From the NCBI GenBank assembly GCA_050946195.1, contig JBMNUI010000049.1:1-13811 (forward strand): a stretch of 13,811 nt of DNA. Direction: 5' to 3'. This document shows positions 6,774 to 13,811 of the stretch, piece after piece. How positions within the stretch are numbered: position 1 is the first letter of the stretch; every line of letters begins with the position of its first letter. Below the pieces are notes generated by a model. That model saw nothing but the letters and a program-made list of their open reading frames with translations, had not been told where the DNA came from and ran no database searches. The position numbers were made by a program, and so were the translations under genes. Origin of the DNA: UMGS1002 sp050946195. GTDB lineage: Bacteria > Bacillota > Clostridia > Oscillospirales > CAG-272.

Positions 6774-7369
6774 GAATTATTCTGGCGTCGGGGTCGCCGC
6801 GCCGCAGGGAGATACTCGCGGGTCTCGGAGTGGATTTTGAGGTCATGGTGCCCCAGACCGATGAAAATATGGAGACCGCTGACCCGGCAATGCTTGTGCG
6901 TGGGCTTTCACTTCACAAGGGGAGAGCGGTCTGTGAGCGGCTTGTCGACGCGGGCGAGGATATCCGGGATACGCTGATAATATCCTCCGATACGGTGGTT
7001 TACTGTGCCGGCGAGATACTCGGAAAGCCGGCTGACCGCGCCGACGCGAGGCGCATGCTTTCACTGCTCTCGGGCAGAGGGCACTGGGTTTACACCGGGG
7101 TGGCGACAATATGCGGCGGGCGCGAGGCCGCGGATGTGGCCCGGGCAGAGGTGATATTTTCCCGTATTGATGACGCCGAAACAGAATCATATCTTGACAC
7201 CGGAGAGTATGCCGACAAAGCCGGGGCATACGCGGTTCAGGGCGGGGCGGCGCGCTTTATCAGAGAGGTCCGTGGGGATTATCTTGCGGTCGTCGGCCTG
7301 CCTGCCCAGACTCTTTTTGATTTGCTTTTGCGCGAGTTTAACATAAGGCTGCCGGGTGTAAGGCAGTAA
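6770..7369 (+). CDS. maf: Maf-family nucleoside triphosphate pyrophosphatase
   Basis: Maf proteins hydrolyse non-standard or pyrimidine nucleoside triphosphates (dTTP/UTP type) to the monophosphate and have been linked to septum control in Bacillus. The protein has 199 residues, the usual length. Visible motifs are SGSPRR (7-12), SSDTVV (72-77) with the catalytic D74, KP at 86-87, a LSGRxHxVxTGV stretch (100-111), YADKAGAYAVQGG (about 142-154), and GDYLAVVGLP near the end. The YADKAGAY form points to the dTTP/UTP subfamily. ATG overlaps the TGA of the LRR gene (ATGA, 6770-6773), and its SD, GAAGGA at 6756-6761, lies inside that gene, so translation is probably coupled. Its position upstream of mreBCD is a conserved Firmicutes arrangement. 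radC, often found between them, is missing. Confidence 0.93.
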   Translation: MRIILASGSPRRREILAGLGVDFEVMVPQTDENMETADPAMLVRGLSLHKGRAVCERLVDAGEDIRDTLIISSDTVVYCAGEILGKPADRADARRMLSLLSGRGHWVYTGVATICGGREAADVARAEVIFSRIDDAETESYLDTGEYADKAGAYAVQGGAARFIREVRGDYLAVVGLPAQTLFDLLLREFNIRLPGVRQ

Positions 7370-7383
7370 AACCGATAATTCCC

Positions 7384-8442
7384 ATGTGGCGGCAGGCGGC
7401 CTGCTGCCACCGCATTTTACCGGGAGGATGGGAACAGAATGGGGTAAAGCAGCTCGGGCTGGATCTGGGCAGCTCAAACACAAGAATTGTCACAAAAGAA
7501 AAAGGAATAGAACTCCTGTCCCCGACGGCCGCGGCCTTTGAAAAAAAGAGCGGGAAGATGGTGGCAATCGGAGCCGGGGCAAAGCGGATGCTCGGCAAGA
7601 CTCCTGTGGGCATTGAGGCCATACGTCCGGTTCAGGGCGGGGTGATTGCCGAGCCCGAAGCCGCGACAAGGATGCTCAGGCGCTATTTCAAGCGGCTTGA
7701 GGCGGTCTCGCTCTTCCGCCGTCCGGATGTGATTGCATCGGTGCCCTGCAACATCAACGAAGTGGAGCGACGCGCACTCGAGGACACAATATACGACGCC
7801 GGTGCGCGTCAGGTATTTATCATTGAAGCCCCGCTGGCGGCGGCGCTGGGCGCCGGCCTGCCTGTCGCCGGGGCAAAGGGCAGAATGATTGTCAATATCG
7901 GCGGGGGCTGCACGCAGGCGGCTGTTCTGAGCATGGGTGGAATTGTGATTTCAGATTCGCTCAGGGTCGGCGGAATCGAGCTCGACCGCGCCATAGTGCA
8001 GTACCTGCGCAAAAAATACGAGCTGCTCTGCGGCGAGCTTACCGCAGAGACGCTAAAAATAAAAATTGGCTCGGCATGGCCAAGGTTTGACAGAGGCACC
8101 AGTGATATCGCGGGGCGCGACCTTAGCGGCGGCCTGACCAAGACAATAAAGGTAAGCTCGGCGGATATCTGCGAGGCGCTCTACAGCCGGCTCGAGCAGA
8201 TAACCGCGATGATTAAGACTATGCTTGAGGAGACGCCGCCCGAACTGGCCTCGGACATCTACGACAGCGGAATTGTGCTGATCGGCGGCGGCGCCATGCT
8301 CGAGGGTCTGCCAGAGCTTATAACCAGGCTGACCGGCATACGCACAGTCCGGGCCAATAACGCCCCCGACTGCGTCTGCCGGGGGATTTACTGGTGCCTC
8401 GGAAACCCGGCCGCTTCGCACTATATCAGGTACAGGGCGTAA
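7384..8442 (+). CDS. mreB: MreB-like actin homologue (rod-shape protein), altered nucleotide pocket
   Basis: MreB forms membrane-bound filaments that guide lateral wall synthesis with MreC, MreD, RodA and PBP2. The open frame has 352 codons from ATG 7384, but that start has no SD and falls before a hairpin. The conserved part begins at codon 22 (KQLGLDLGSSNT), giving the usual size of about 333 residues, so the true start is probably at 7439 with a one-base discrepancy. Family signatures kept are DLGSSNT (27-33), VPCNINEVERRA (120-131), LRVGGIELD (193-201), KIGSA and LIGGGAMLEGL. Several pocket residues differ from the family. IIEAP (146-150) has Ala149 where MreB has the second Glu of EEP. 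VNIGGGCTQ (170-178) replaces VDIGGGTTE. GGIELD (196-201) has Ile198 for the first Asp. ATP hydrolysis is probably reduced or lost. It heads mreBCD and is clearly MreB-related. It could be a specialised paralogue with another mreB elsewhere. Confidence 0.88.
   Translation: MWRQAACCHRILPGGWEQNGVKQLGLDLGSSNTRIVTKEKGIELLSPTAAAFEKKSGKMVAIGAGAKRMLGKTPVGIEAIRPVQGGVIAEPEAATRMLRRYFKRLEAVSLFRRPDVIASVPCNINEVERRALEDTIYDAGARQVFIIEAPLAAALGAGLPVAGAKGRMIVNIGGGCTQAAVLSMGGIVISDSLRVGGIELDRAIVQYLRKKYELLCGELTAETLKIKIGSAWPRFDRGTSDIAGRDLSGGLTKTIKVSSADICEALYSRLEQITAMIKTMLEETPPELASDIYDSGIVLIGGGAMLEGLPELITRLTGIRTVRANNAPDCVCRGIYWCLGNPAASHYIRYRA
7386..7416 (+). terminator. Hairpin between maf and mreB, weak terminator or attenuator
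   Basis: GTGGCGGCAG (7386-7395) pairs with CTGCTGCCAC (7401-7410) with one G-U pair and a five-base loop. Only CGCATTTT follows, so read-through is likely. It lies where the mreB open frame would otherwise begin, which argues that this part of the frame is untranslated. Confidence 0.4.
7422..7441 (+). promoter_or_regulatory. Strong SD of mreB with an out-of-frame ATG
   Basis: GGGAGG (7422-7427) is the best SD before mreB. The ATG at 7439-7441, eleven bases on, reads ATG-GGG-TAA and stops at once. One more G in the GGGG run would place this ATG in frame with MreB. The in-frame codons near the SD (GAA, CAG, AAT, GGG, GTA) are not starts. Confidence 0.6.
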
Positions 8443-8497
8443 AGTCGTCGGGTAACTTTGAGCATCCTATGCAAAAAGCTTTTAGCAGAGGGCGGAT

Positions 8498-9370
8498 ATG
8501 CGGCTGCTGAAAAACAAATTTTTTATAATTGCGCTGGCTGTGGCAATTGCCCTCGCCACCTGCACGACGGTGCTCTCGGTGATGGGGGTGGCCTCGCCGT
8601 TCCGCAGCGTCCTCGGGGCGGTTGCCCTTCCTTTTCGCTGGTGTGCGGCAAAGGTCGCTCAGGGGATCTCGGGCTTTTCGGCGTATTTTACCGAATTTGA
8701 CCGGCTGAGAGAAGAAAACGCCGGGCTCCGCCGCGAGGTTGCCGAGCTGCGGCAAAAGCTGGCCGACGCCGGGCGCATGGCAGAGGAAAACGCGGCGTTC
8801 CGCGAGTATTTCGGGCTTGAAAGTCTTGATGTCGAGCTGCAGCTTGTCGACGCGGTGGTGATAGGCCGCGAATCGGGGGGCTATATCACGATTTACACGC
8901 TCAACCGCGGCAGCCTGCACGGAGTTGAGAGGGGAATGGCGGTCATCTCGGCCTATGGGGTTGTCGGGTACGTCAGGGAAACCGGGATATCCTGGTGCAA
9001 GGTCGTGCCGATAACAGAGACAATCTCGTCTCTCGGAGCATATGTTGAAAAAAGCGGGACATCGGGTCTGGTGGTCGGCGATTTTGAACTACGCGATACA
9101 GGGCGCTGCAAAATGACATATATTGAAAGGGGAGAGAGCCTTTCCCCCGGCGATCTTGTGGTCACCTCTGGCACCGGGGGCATTTACCCGCCCGGACTGC
9201 CGGTTGGCGTAATAGAGGAAGTGGTGCCCGACCCGCTCAGCCGCACATATACCGCGACCATTGTCCCGGCCACCGACTTTGACAGCCTCACGCGGGTCAT
9301 GATAATCACCTCGTATTCGCTGTCAGAGACCACCGAAACCGAACAGGTCGTAGAGGAGAGTCAGCCATGA
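8498..9370 (+). CDS. mreC: Rod shape-determining protein MreC
   Basis: MreC is a bitopic membrane protein whose outer domain binds and activates PBP2 in the elongasome. It has 290 residues. ATG 8498 is preceded by GAGGG at 8488-8492. A single transmembrane helix (about 8-32) is followed by a coiled coil (about 63-105, rich in Leu, Glu and Arg heptads) and a beta-barrel domain with the typical V-I-G-R, N-R-G-S-x-x-G-V-x-x-G-M-x-V and G-V-V-G-x-V segments, then L-S-P-G-D-L-V-V-T-S-G and P-P-G-L-P-V-G. A short Thr/Glu-rich tail ends the protein. The gene lies 55 bases after mreB and overlaps mreD by ATGA, the normal order. Confidence 0.93.
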   Translation: MRLLKNKFFIIALAVAIALATCTTVLSVMGVASPFRSVLGAVALPFRWCAAKVAQGISGFSAYFTEFDRLREENAGLRREVAELRQKLADAGRMAEENAAFREYFGLESLDVELQLVDAVVIGRESGGYITIYTLNRGSLHGVERGMAVISAYGVVGYVRETGISWCKVVPITETISSLGAYVEKSGTSGLVVGDFELRDTGRCKMTYIERGESLSPGDLVVTSGTGGIYPPGLPVGVIEEVVPDPLSRTYTATIVPATDFDSLTRVMIITSYSLSETTETEQVVEESQP

Positions 9371-9930
9371 GGGAAAGGTTTTTAACCCCGGCCTCGGCCC
9401 TCCTCCGCCGGGTTATAATTTACGGAATCCTCTTGTTTTTCCTGATAATCATCCAGACCTCCCTTCCCTTTATCCCGATGTTCAGGCAGGCGGTGCCGGG
9501 GCTGGTGTTGGTCGCGGCCGCCGCAATCGGCTTTTTTGACTCGGAATATGCCGGCGCCATCGCAGGAATGCTGGCCGGTGCCGCGCTCGATTCGCTCGGC
9601 GGCGTCTCACTCTCGCTCATGCCGATTGCCGGCTTTGCCGCCGGGTATTTCTGCGGGACCGCCTCCGGGAAAAAGCTGCCCCGGGAGCTGCCGGCCTTCT
9701 CGGTCTGCCTTGCCGCGGTCTCGGGCGCAAACCTCTTTGTCACGCTTGTCTGCGCCTATGCGGCAAACTCCGAGCTGCGCCCCGTGCAGCTGATTATTCA
9801 CACCCTCATACCCGAATTCTTCTACACCCTGCTGTTCGGAATTCCGGTTGTGCTGCTCAGCTTTTTGTGCACGAAACTTACCGGAAAGACCAAAAGAGAC
9901 CGGCAGGCGTCAGCCGACACACGGCTTTAA
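9367..9930 (+). CDS. mreD: Rod shape-determining membrane protein MreD
   Basis: MreD is a polytopic membrane partner of MreC. It has 187 residues, normal for the family, with about five hydrophobic helices: near 15-33, 43-58, 62-82, 107-132 and 137-165. The GAxxGxxxDSLGG segment near residues 66-80 fits the MreD G-x-x-x-D pattern. The tail is basic and cytoplasmic. ATG 9367 overlaps the mreC stop (ATGA), with SD GAGGAG at 9353-9358 inside mreC, so translation is probably coupled. The sequence is poorly conserved in this family, and the assignment rests on topology and position between mreC and the PBP operon end. Confidence 0.85.
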   Translation: MRERFLTPASALLRRVIIYGILLFFLIIIQTSLPFIPMFRQAVPGLVLVAAAAIGFFDSEYAGAIAGMLAGAALDSLGGVSLSLMPIAGFAAGYFCGTASGKKLPRELPAFSVCLAAVSGANLFVTLVCAYAANSELRPVQLIIHTLIPEFFYTLLFGIPVVLLSFLCTKLTGKTKRDRQASADTRL

Positions 9931-9960
9931 TATACTGTTTTTGAAAGGATAGGGTTAATA

Positions 9961-11001
9961 ATGGACAAAAGCCTCACTCCCGAGAGCGATGTGAAGGAGG
10001 CGGGCCGCCGCTTCTCAAGGCTCGGCGGCGCTGCGGCCGCCATGTGTATCATAACCATCGGCGGGCAGATTCTCTTTGGCTGGCTCGCCAAAACATATGC
10101 GCCGCATTTGCTTGAGACCGACTGGTTTAACTGGGTCCTGACGCAGGCGCCGATGTATCTTGTTGCAACCCCGGTGTTCTGTATAATTGCGCTGCCGATA
10201 CCCAAATCGGCCCCCGGCGAGAGCAGCCTTAATACCGGCCGTTGGTTTGCTTTTCTTTGGATATCAATTGCAATTGCCTACACCGGAAGTATTATCGGCA
10301 ACTCGGTAATGATGACGATAGACACGATTACCCGAAGGGAAAACGTCAATGTAGTTTCGGATGTGCTGCAGAAATCTAATTTTCTGGCTTCGTTTATCGC
10401 CGTGGTCCTGCTCGCGCCGGTGTTTGAGGAGGTAATCTTCCGCAAAATAATAATCGACCGCACGCGGGCATACGGCGAGAAGACCGCAATTTTTTTGTCG
10501 GCGCTCATGTTTGCGCTTTTTCACGGCAACCTGTACCAATATTTTTATGCCTTCGGGCTCGGGCTGGTGTTCGGGTATGTTTATCTTAAAACCGGCCGGG
10601 TCATATATACAATCCTTTTGCACATGACAATAAATTTTGCAAACGGCATAGTTCCGTCCTGGATTATAAAAAAAATTGACCTTGACAAGCTCCAGGAAAT
10701 ATCGGAGAAACTCTCGGAGACGCTCTCAGATTCGGCAACCAACGAGCAATTGAAGGAATTAATGGTGGAAATTGAGCCCATGGTTCCCTACCTCATAGCA
10801 CTGTTTGTATACGGGCTGCTTCTGATGGGGGCGGTGGCTGCCGGCATTGCACAGCTGATAATAAACAGAAAGAAAATCAGCTTTGCAGAACCCCAGATAA
10901 AACTGCCGCGTGACCGCACGGTAAGCACGATTTTCCTGAACTTCGGCATGATCGCAATGGTGGCGGTCTGCACTGTGTTGTTCGCGTTAAACTTAGGATA
11001 A
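9961..11001 (+). CDS. CPBP-family intramembrane metalloprotease
   Basis: A 346-residue polytopic membrane protein of the CPBP/Abi family (Rce1-like; bacteriocin self-immunity and prenyl-protein processing are the known roles). The signature motifs are in order: E156-E157-x-x-x-R161 (EEVIFR), H188 in LFHGN, and H221-x-x-x-N225 in HMTIN; these build the metal-dependent active site inside the membrane. N-terminal helices lie near 22-42, 62-80 and 94-115, and a charged linker (about 236-265) is followed by two more helices, an extension beyond the minimal domain. The start has AGGG at 9951-9954. The gene sits 30 bases after mreD and seven before the PBP gene, without a terminator on either side, so it is co-transcribed with the elongasome genes. 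Its codons look more AT-rich than its neighbours (many ATA, ATT and TTT). The substrate is unknown; wall-precursor or elongasome protein processing is only a guess from position. Confidence 0.88.
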   Translation: MDKSLTPESDVKEAGRRFSRLGGAAAAMCIITIGGQILFGWLAKTYAPHLLETDWFNWVLTQAPMYLVATPVFCIIALPIPKSAPGESSLNTGRWFAFLWISIAIAYTGSIIGNSVMMTIDTITRRENVNVVSDVLQKSNFLASFIAVVLLAPVFEEVIFRKIIIDRTRAYGEKTAIFLSALMFALFHGNLYQYFYAFGLGLVFGYVYLKTGRVIYTILLHMTINFANGIVPSWIIKKIDLDKLQEISEKLSETLSDSATNEQLKELMVEIEPMVPYLIALFVYGLLLMGAVAAGIAQLIINRKKISFAEPQIKLPRDRTVSTIFLNFGMIAMVAVCTVLFALNLG

Positions 11002-11008
11002 AAAGAAG

Positions 11009-13036
11009 ATGGACCGGACTGCAAAAAGAATTGGTGTGGTTGTGGCGGTATTTTGCCTTGCCTGCTTTGTTTTCACGGCAAGGCTTGTCAGCCTGCAGCT
11101 TATCAACCGGAATACATATGCGCCGGCGTCGGATGCGGTGTTTACCCGGGAGACTGTAATCAAAGCCGAGCGCGGCAGCATCTGCGACCGTTATGGCAGG
11201 GTTCTGGTCTACAACGGCTATACATATAATCTTGAAATTGACTATTATTCGCTCCCCGACACCTTAAAGGAGGAAAACGAGGCCTTTATCGCTCTTGCAA
11301 GAACGGTCCGCAAAGCCGGACATGAAATCATTCTCTCCCCCGACTATCCGCTCGCCGGAACCTATCCCGATATGTCCTATGTCCCGGGCGAGGCCGCCGA
11401 GGCGGTGCGGGCCAGAATTATCGCCCGCTACCGCAGAAAGAGCGACATAACCGCCCCCGAGCTGGCAAAATACCTGGCAAAGAGGTATGATTTGCTTGAT
11501 GACGACGGAAATCTTCTCTGCACGCCCGAGGAGGCGCTGCTTGTCATGCAGCTTCGCTGGAGCCTGATTGAACAGGGCTTCAGCGAAACCGGAAGCTACA
11601 CGCTGGCCGAGGATATAGGACTTGACCTGATTACCGTTATCAACGAGAGTAAGATCCCGGGAGGGGTAATCAGGCGGGTGAGCCGGCGCTTTTACGCATA
11701 TCCCGGCTATGCCTCGCATATTCTGGGGCAGCTCGGCAAAATCTATGCCGAGGACTGGCCCTACTACCGCGAGCGGGGTTATCCGATGGACGCGATGGTC
11801 GGAATCTCGGGCTGCGAGAAGCTGTTTGAGGAGCACCTACGCGGAGTCGACGGGGTTCTGGTCACTGAATACGACAAGGACGGTTACATAATAAATCAAT
11901 ATGTAAAAACTCAGCCACAACCCGGGCGGGATGTCTGGCTGACAATTGACATAGACCTGCAGATTGCCGCCGAGGACGCCCTGCGCGCCAATATTGACTA
12001 TGTGAAAGAGCACGCGACCGGCGAGCATACCGGCGAGGACGCGTCGGCCGGGGCCTTTTGTATGGTGGACATCGACACCGGGCAGGTGCTGGCTATAGCC
12101 TCATATCCCACATATGACCTGACCACATTCAACGAGGATTACGAAAAGCTGGCGTCGGCCCAGGTCAGCCCGCTTTTAAACCGGGCGATAAACGGCCTTT
12201 ATGCGCCCGGCTCGACCTTCAAAATAGGGGTGGCGGCCGCCGCGCTGACCGAGGGGCTCATAACCCCCGATACCATAATCAACACGACCGGCAAATATAC
12301 CTACTTTCCGGATTACCAGCCGCGCTGCTGGATTTATGTCAGCACCGGGGACAGCCACGGGCCGATAAGTGTCAGCGAGGCAATAAAGGTTTCCTGTAAC
12401 TATTTTTTTTACGAGGTCGGCCGCAGGTTGGGCATTGACAAGATGAACAAATACTGCACCATGTTCGGGCTGGGGCAGCCTACCGGTTTTGAGCTCGGCG
12501 GAGCTGTCGGCATACTTGCCGGCCCGGCCTACCGGAGCGAGCATAAACTTGCCGCATGGAAGGAGACCGACACTATTGTCTCGGCAATCGGGCAGTCCGA
12601 AAACCTGTTCTCGCCCCTGCAGATAAATATGTATATCGCCTCAATAGCCAACGGGGGCACGCGATATGCGGCGACCATCTTCTACGGTGTAGCAGATTTC
12701 GGAGCCGACCAAAGCGAAGTTTCGCCCCCACAGCCGAAGGTTCTCGGAGCATTCGAGCTCAGCGGCAGCACACGGGCGACCCTGCTTCGGGCAATGGAGA
12801 GCGTGGTGACCTCCTCATGGACGCTTACAGATATGTTCCGGCATGTGCCGGTGGCCGTCGCCGGCAAGACCGGCACCGCGCAGGTCGGCGAAACCAAAAG
12901 CGAAAACGCCCTCTTTGTGGCGCTCGCGCCCGCAAACAACCCGAAGGTCGCTGCGGTCTGCGTAATCGAGCAGGGTCACGCCGGCTCCTATGCAGCATAC
13001 ACTCCCGGCAAGGTATTCGAGGTGTATTTCAAGTAA
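11009..13036 (+). CDS. mrdA: Class B penicillin-binding protein (PBP2-like transpeptidase)
   Basis: Cross-links peptidoglycan strands outside the membrane during elongation. It has 675 residues. One N-terminal transmembrane helix (about 8-30) is followed by the PBP dimer/pedestal domain starting with ERGSICDRYGR (54-64). The transpeptidase domain (about 310-675) has all three catalytic motifs: S402-T-F-K405 (nucleophile Ser402), S462-C-N464 and K620-T-G-T623. There are no PASTA repeats and the protein ends soon after the fold, as in PBP2/MrdA-type enzymes. The pedestal has a long insertion (about 130-200). ATG 11009 is preceded by AGGA near 10996, seven bases after the CPBP gene stop. The mreBCD neighbourhood points to an elongation rather than a division enzyme. 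A sporulation (SpoVD-like) role is less likely because PASTA is missing and mreBCD is adjacent. Confidence 0.92.
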   Translation: MDRTAKRIGVVVAVFCLACFVFTARLVSLQLINRNTYAPASDAVFTRETVIKAERGSICDRYGRVLVYNGYTYNLEIDYYSLPDTLKEENEAFIALARTVRKAGHEIILSPDYPLAGTYPDMSYVPGEAAEAVRARIIARYRRKSDITAPELAKYLAKRYDLLDDDGNLLCTPEEALLVMQLRWSLIEQGFSETGSYTLAEDIGLDLITVINESKIPGGVIRRVSRRFYAYPGYASHILGQLGKIYAEDWPYYRERGYPMDAMVGISGCEKLFEEHLRGVDGVLVTEYDKDGYIINQYVKTQPQPGRDVWLTIDIDLQIAAEDALRANIDYVKEHATGEHTGEDASAGAFCMVDIDTGQVLAIASYPTYDLTTFNEDYEKLASAQVSPLLNRAINGLYAPGSTFKIGVAAAALTEGLITPDTIINTTGKYTYFPDYQPRCWIYVSTGDSHGPISVSEAIKVSCNYFFYEVGRRLGIDKMNKYCTMFGLGQPTGFELGGAVGILAGPAYRSEHKLAAWKETDTIVSAIGQSENLFSPLQINMYIASIANGGTRYAATIFYGVADFGADQSEVSPPQPKVLGAFELSGSTRATLLRAMESVVTSSWTLTDMFRHVPVAVAGKTGTAQVGETKSENALFVALAPANNPKVAAVCVIEQGHAGSYAAYTPGKVFEVYFK

Positions 13037-13069
13037 AACGGAGGCTCCGTCCCCGAACCCCGCTTAATG

Positions 13070-13088
13070 AAAAAAGGGTCAAAGACCC
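13070..13088 (-). terminator. Possible second terminator for the minus-strand surface gene
   Basis: Read on the minus strand, GGGTC-TTT-GACCC is followed by six T (the A-run at 13070-13075). The stem is only five to seven pairs, so it would be a weak backup to the strong hairpin at 13117-13161. Confidence 0.35.
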
Positions 13089-13116
13089 CTAAACTTCTGC
13101 AAGAGGATACTCCGAC

Positions 13117-13161
13117 AAAAACAGCGTCGCCGCACAAGATTTGTGCGGCGACGCTGTTTTT
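13117..13161. terminator. Bidirectional terminator between convergent genes
   Basis: A perfect 21-bp inverted repeat (13117-13137 with 13141-13161) has a three-base loop. Its outer ends are A-run and T-run, so both strands read a GC-rich stem followed by T5. It lies after the PBP stop codon and 17 bases beyond the end of the minus-strand gene. Confidence 0.95.
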
Positions 13162-13178
13162 ACTAAACTAGATCTAAA

Positions 13179-13811
13179 TTACAAGCGTTTCTTTCTGGCA
13201 ATTACAAGTGCCGTCGGAACAAGCATGGCGACAAATCCAAGACCCATTACCGACTTGCAGCTCTCCTTTTCCTTATCGGCAGTGGTACTTTCTCCGCCGA
13301 GAGCAGCAGTGGTGGTATCTTCTTCAGCAGGAGTAGAAGATTCTACAGGGGCAGTTGAGGTTTCTTTGGGCTCGGTGGTGGTTCCCACCGGCTCCGCCGT
13401 TGTGGTTTCGGCATCTACCCCTGCCACCTTGCTGTATGTCAGGGTGTTGTCGTTCTTATACTTGTATTTAAGCGTATAGGTGCCTGCAGTTTCGGCAGTG
13501 AAGGTCGAGCCGATTTTGTAGAGTGTGTCGCCTATGATAAATCCTTCAAACTCACCAAGCTGCTCGGCATCCGGAATGTAGAGTTCATCGCTAAAGGTGC
13601 AGCTCTCGCCGGCTTCCATGGGGGTGCCTAAAATCAGTTTTTGTATCGGCAAAAGCTTGCCGACAGTGGCCTCGGAAATCGCATCCACATAGGGGTAAAC
13701 CAGCATCATTCTTCTAGCGTCCGCAACATAACCGAATTCAGCTGCACCGATCCCCTGAAAGTCGGGCGCAAAGTTGTAGGAAAAGTTGGCTATACTGCCG
13801 GCTAAAAGCTG
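13179..13811 (-). CDS. Surface protein with Thr-rich stalk and C-terminal anchor (partial)
   Basis: The frame stays open to the window edge, so the N-terminus is missing and about 211 C-terminal residues are seen. The visible part starts with a globular segment of unknown function, in which an ATG at 13709 is only internal. A beta-rich module with the pattern F-x-x-E-T-A-G-x-Y-T-L-K-Y-K-Y resembles a small Ig-like or beta-sandwich fold. A Thr/Glu/Ala/Pro stalk follows. The C-terminus is C-K-S, a hydrophobic helix of about 18 residues and R-K-K-R-L: a membrane anchor without LPXTG. Such Cys-x-Ser/hydrophobic/basic ends occur on many extracellular proteins of related gut Clostridia, by my recollection. 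Its stalk and anchor recall the LRR protein at 4518. It runs convergent to the PBP gene and is separated by a strong terminator. I do not recognise the family. Confidence 0.75.
   Translation of the reverse strand, partial: QLLAGSIANFSYNFAPDFQGIGAAEFGYVADARRMMLVYPYVDAISEATVGKLLPIQKLILGTPMEAGESCTFSDELYIPDAEQLGEFEGFIIGDTLYKIGSTFTAETAGTYTLKYKYKNDNTLTYSKVAGVDAETTTAEPVGTTTEPKETSTAPVESSTPAEEDTTTAALGGESTTADKEKESCKSVMGLGFVAMLVPTALVIARKKRL

Noticed and set aside
8426..8920. Minus-strand open frame of 164 codons across the mreB/mreC junction
   Set aside because: It overlaps two conserved genes antisense and shows no recognisable domain.
12556..13092. Plus-strand frame of 178 codons within and past the PBP gene
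   Set aside because: It is a shifted frame of the transpeptidase domain; Arg-rich composition is typical of an out-of-frame translation.
13141..13479. Plus-strand frame of 112 codons at the right edge
   Set aside because: It is antisense to the Thr-rich stalk of the minus-strand surface protein and begins inside the terminator hairpin.
1..13811. CRISPR array, insertion sequence or tandem repeat
   Set aside because: No regularly spaced direct repeats, transposase motifs or terminal inverted repeats were seen on either strand; the inverted repeats found are terminators.

Overview
The window looks like a chromosomal segment of a moderately GC-rich Gram-positive bacterium of the class Clostridia, probably Oscillospirales-like. 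Three things suggest this: the maf-mreB-mreC-mreD gene order, strong Shine-Dalgarno (SD) sites with U-tailed terminators, and membrane-anchored surface proteins on Thr/Glu/Pro-rich stalks. The affiliation is inferred from gene content, not from a search.

Left edge (1-992): a small holin-like membrane protein (121-423) ends in a strong terminator. Beyond it, on the minus strand, is tRNA-Ala(CGC) with encoded CCA, its own consensus promoter and a probably shared terminator. A second consensus promoter on the plus strand then drives a 6-phosphofructokinase through a leader of about 85 nt.

Housekeeping block (993-4514): three units, each with its own promoter, are read rightward. They are pfkA (ATP-type phosphofructokinase with an insertion), cca (tRNA nucleotidyltransferase with a worn-out HD domain) and dut (dUTPase, all five motifs). 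pfkA and cca end in clear intrinsic terminators.

Cell-shape block (4047-13036): from dut onward no strong terminator is visible until after 13036. The order is dut, a 751-residue BspA-like leucine-rich-repeat surface protein, maf, mreB, mreC, mreD, a CPBP intramembrane protease and a class B penicillin-binding protein. A hairpin with a weak T-run sits between maf and mreB. The LRR protein/maf and mreC/mreD pairs overlap by ATGA. MreB, MreC, MreD and the PBP are the expected elongasome set: cytoplasmic filament, periplasm-facing scaffold, membrane partner and transpeptidase. The LRR protein and the CPBP protease are additions to this locus.

Right edge (13037-13811): a 21-bp perfect hairpin separates the PBP from a convergent minus-strand gene. 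That gene is cut by the window edge and encodes a surface protein with a Thr-rich stalk and a C-terminal membrane anchor.

No complete new system is visible. The best leads are a MreB with several nucleotide-pocket residues replaced, the absence of a usable start codon for that same gene at its SD, the LRR surface protein coupled to maf, and the holin beside the tRNA 3' end as a possible prophage edge.
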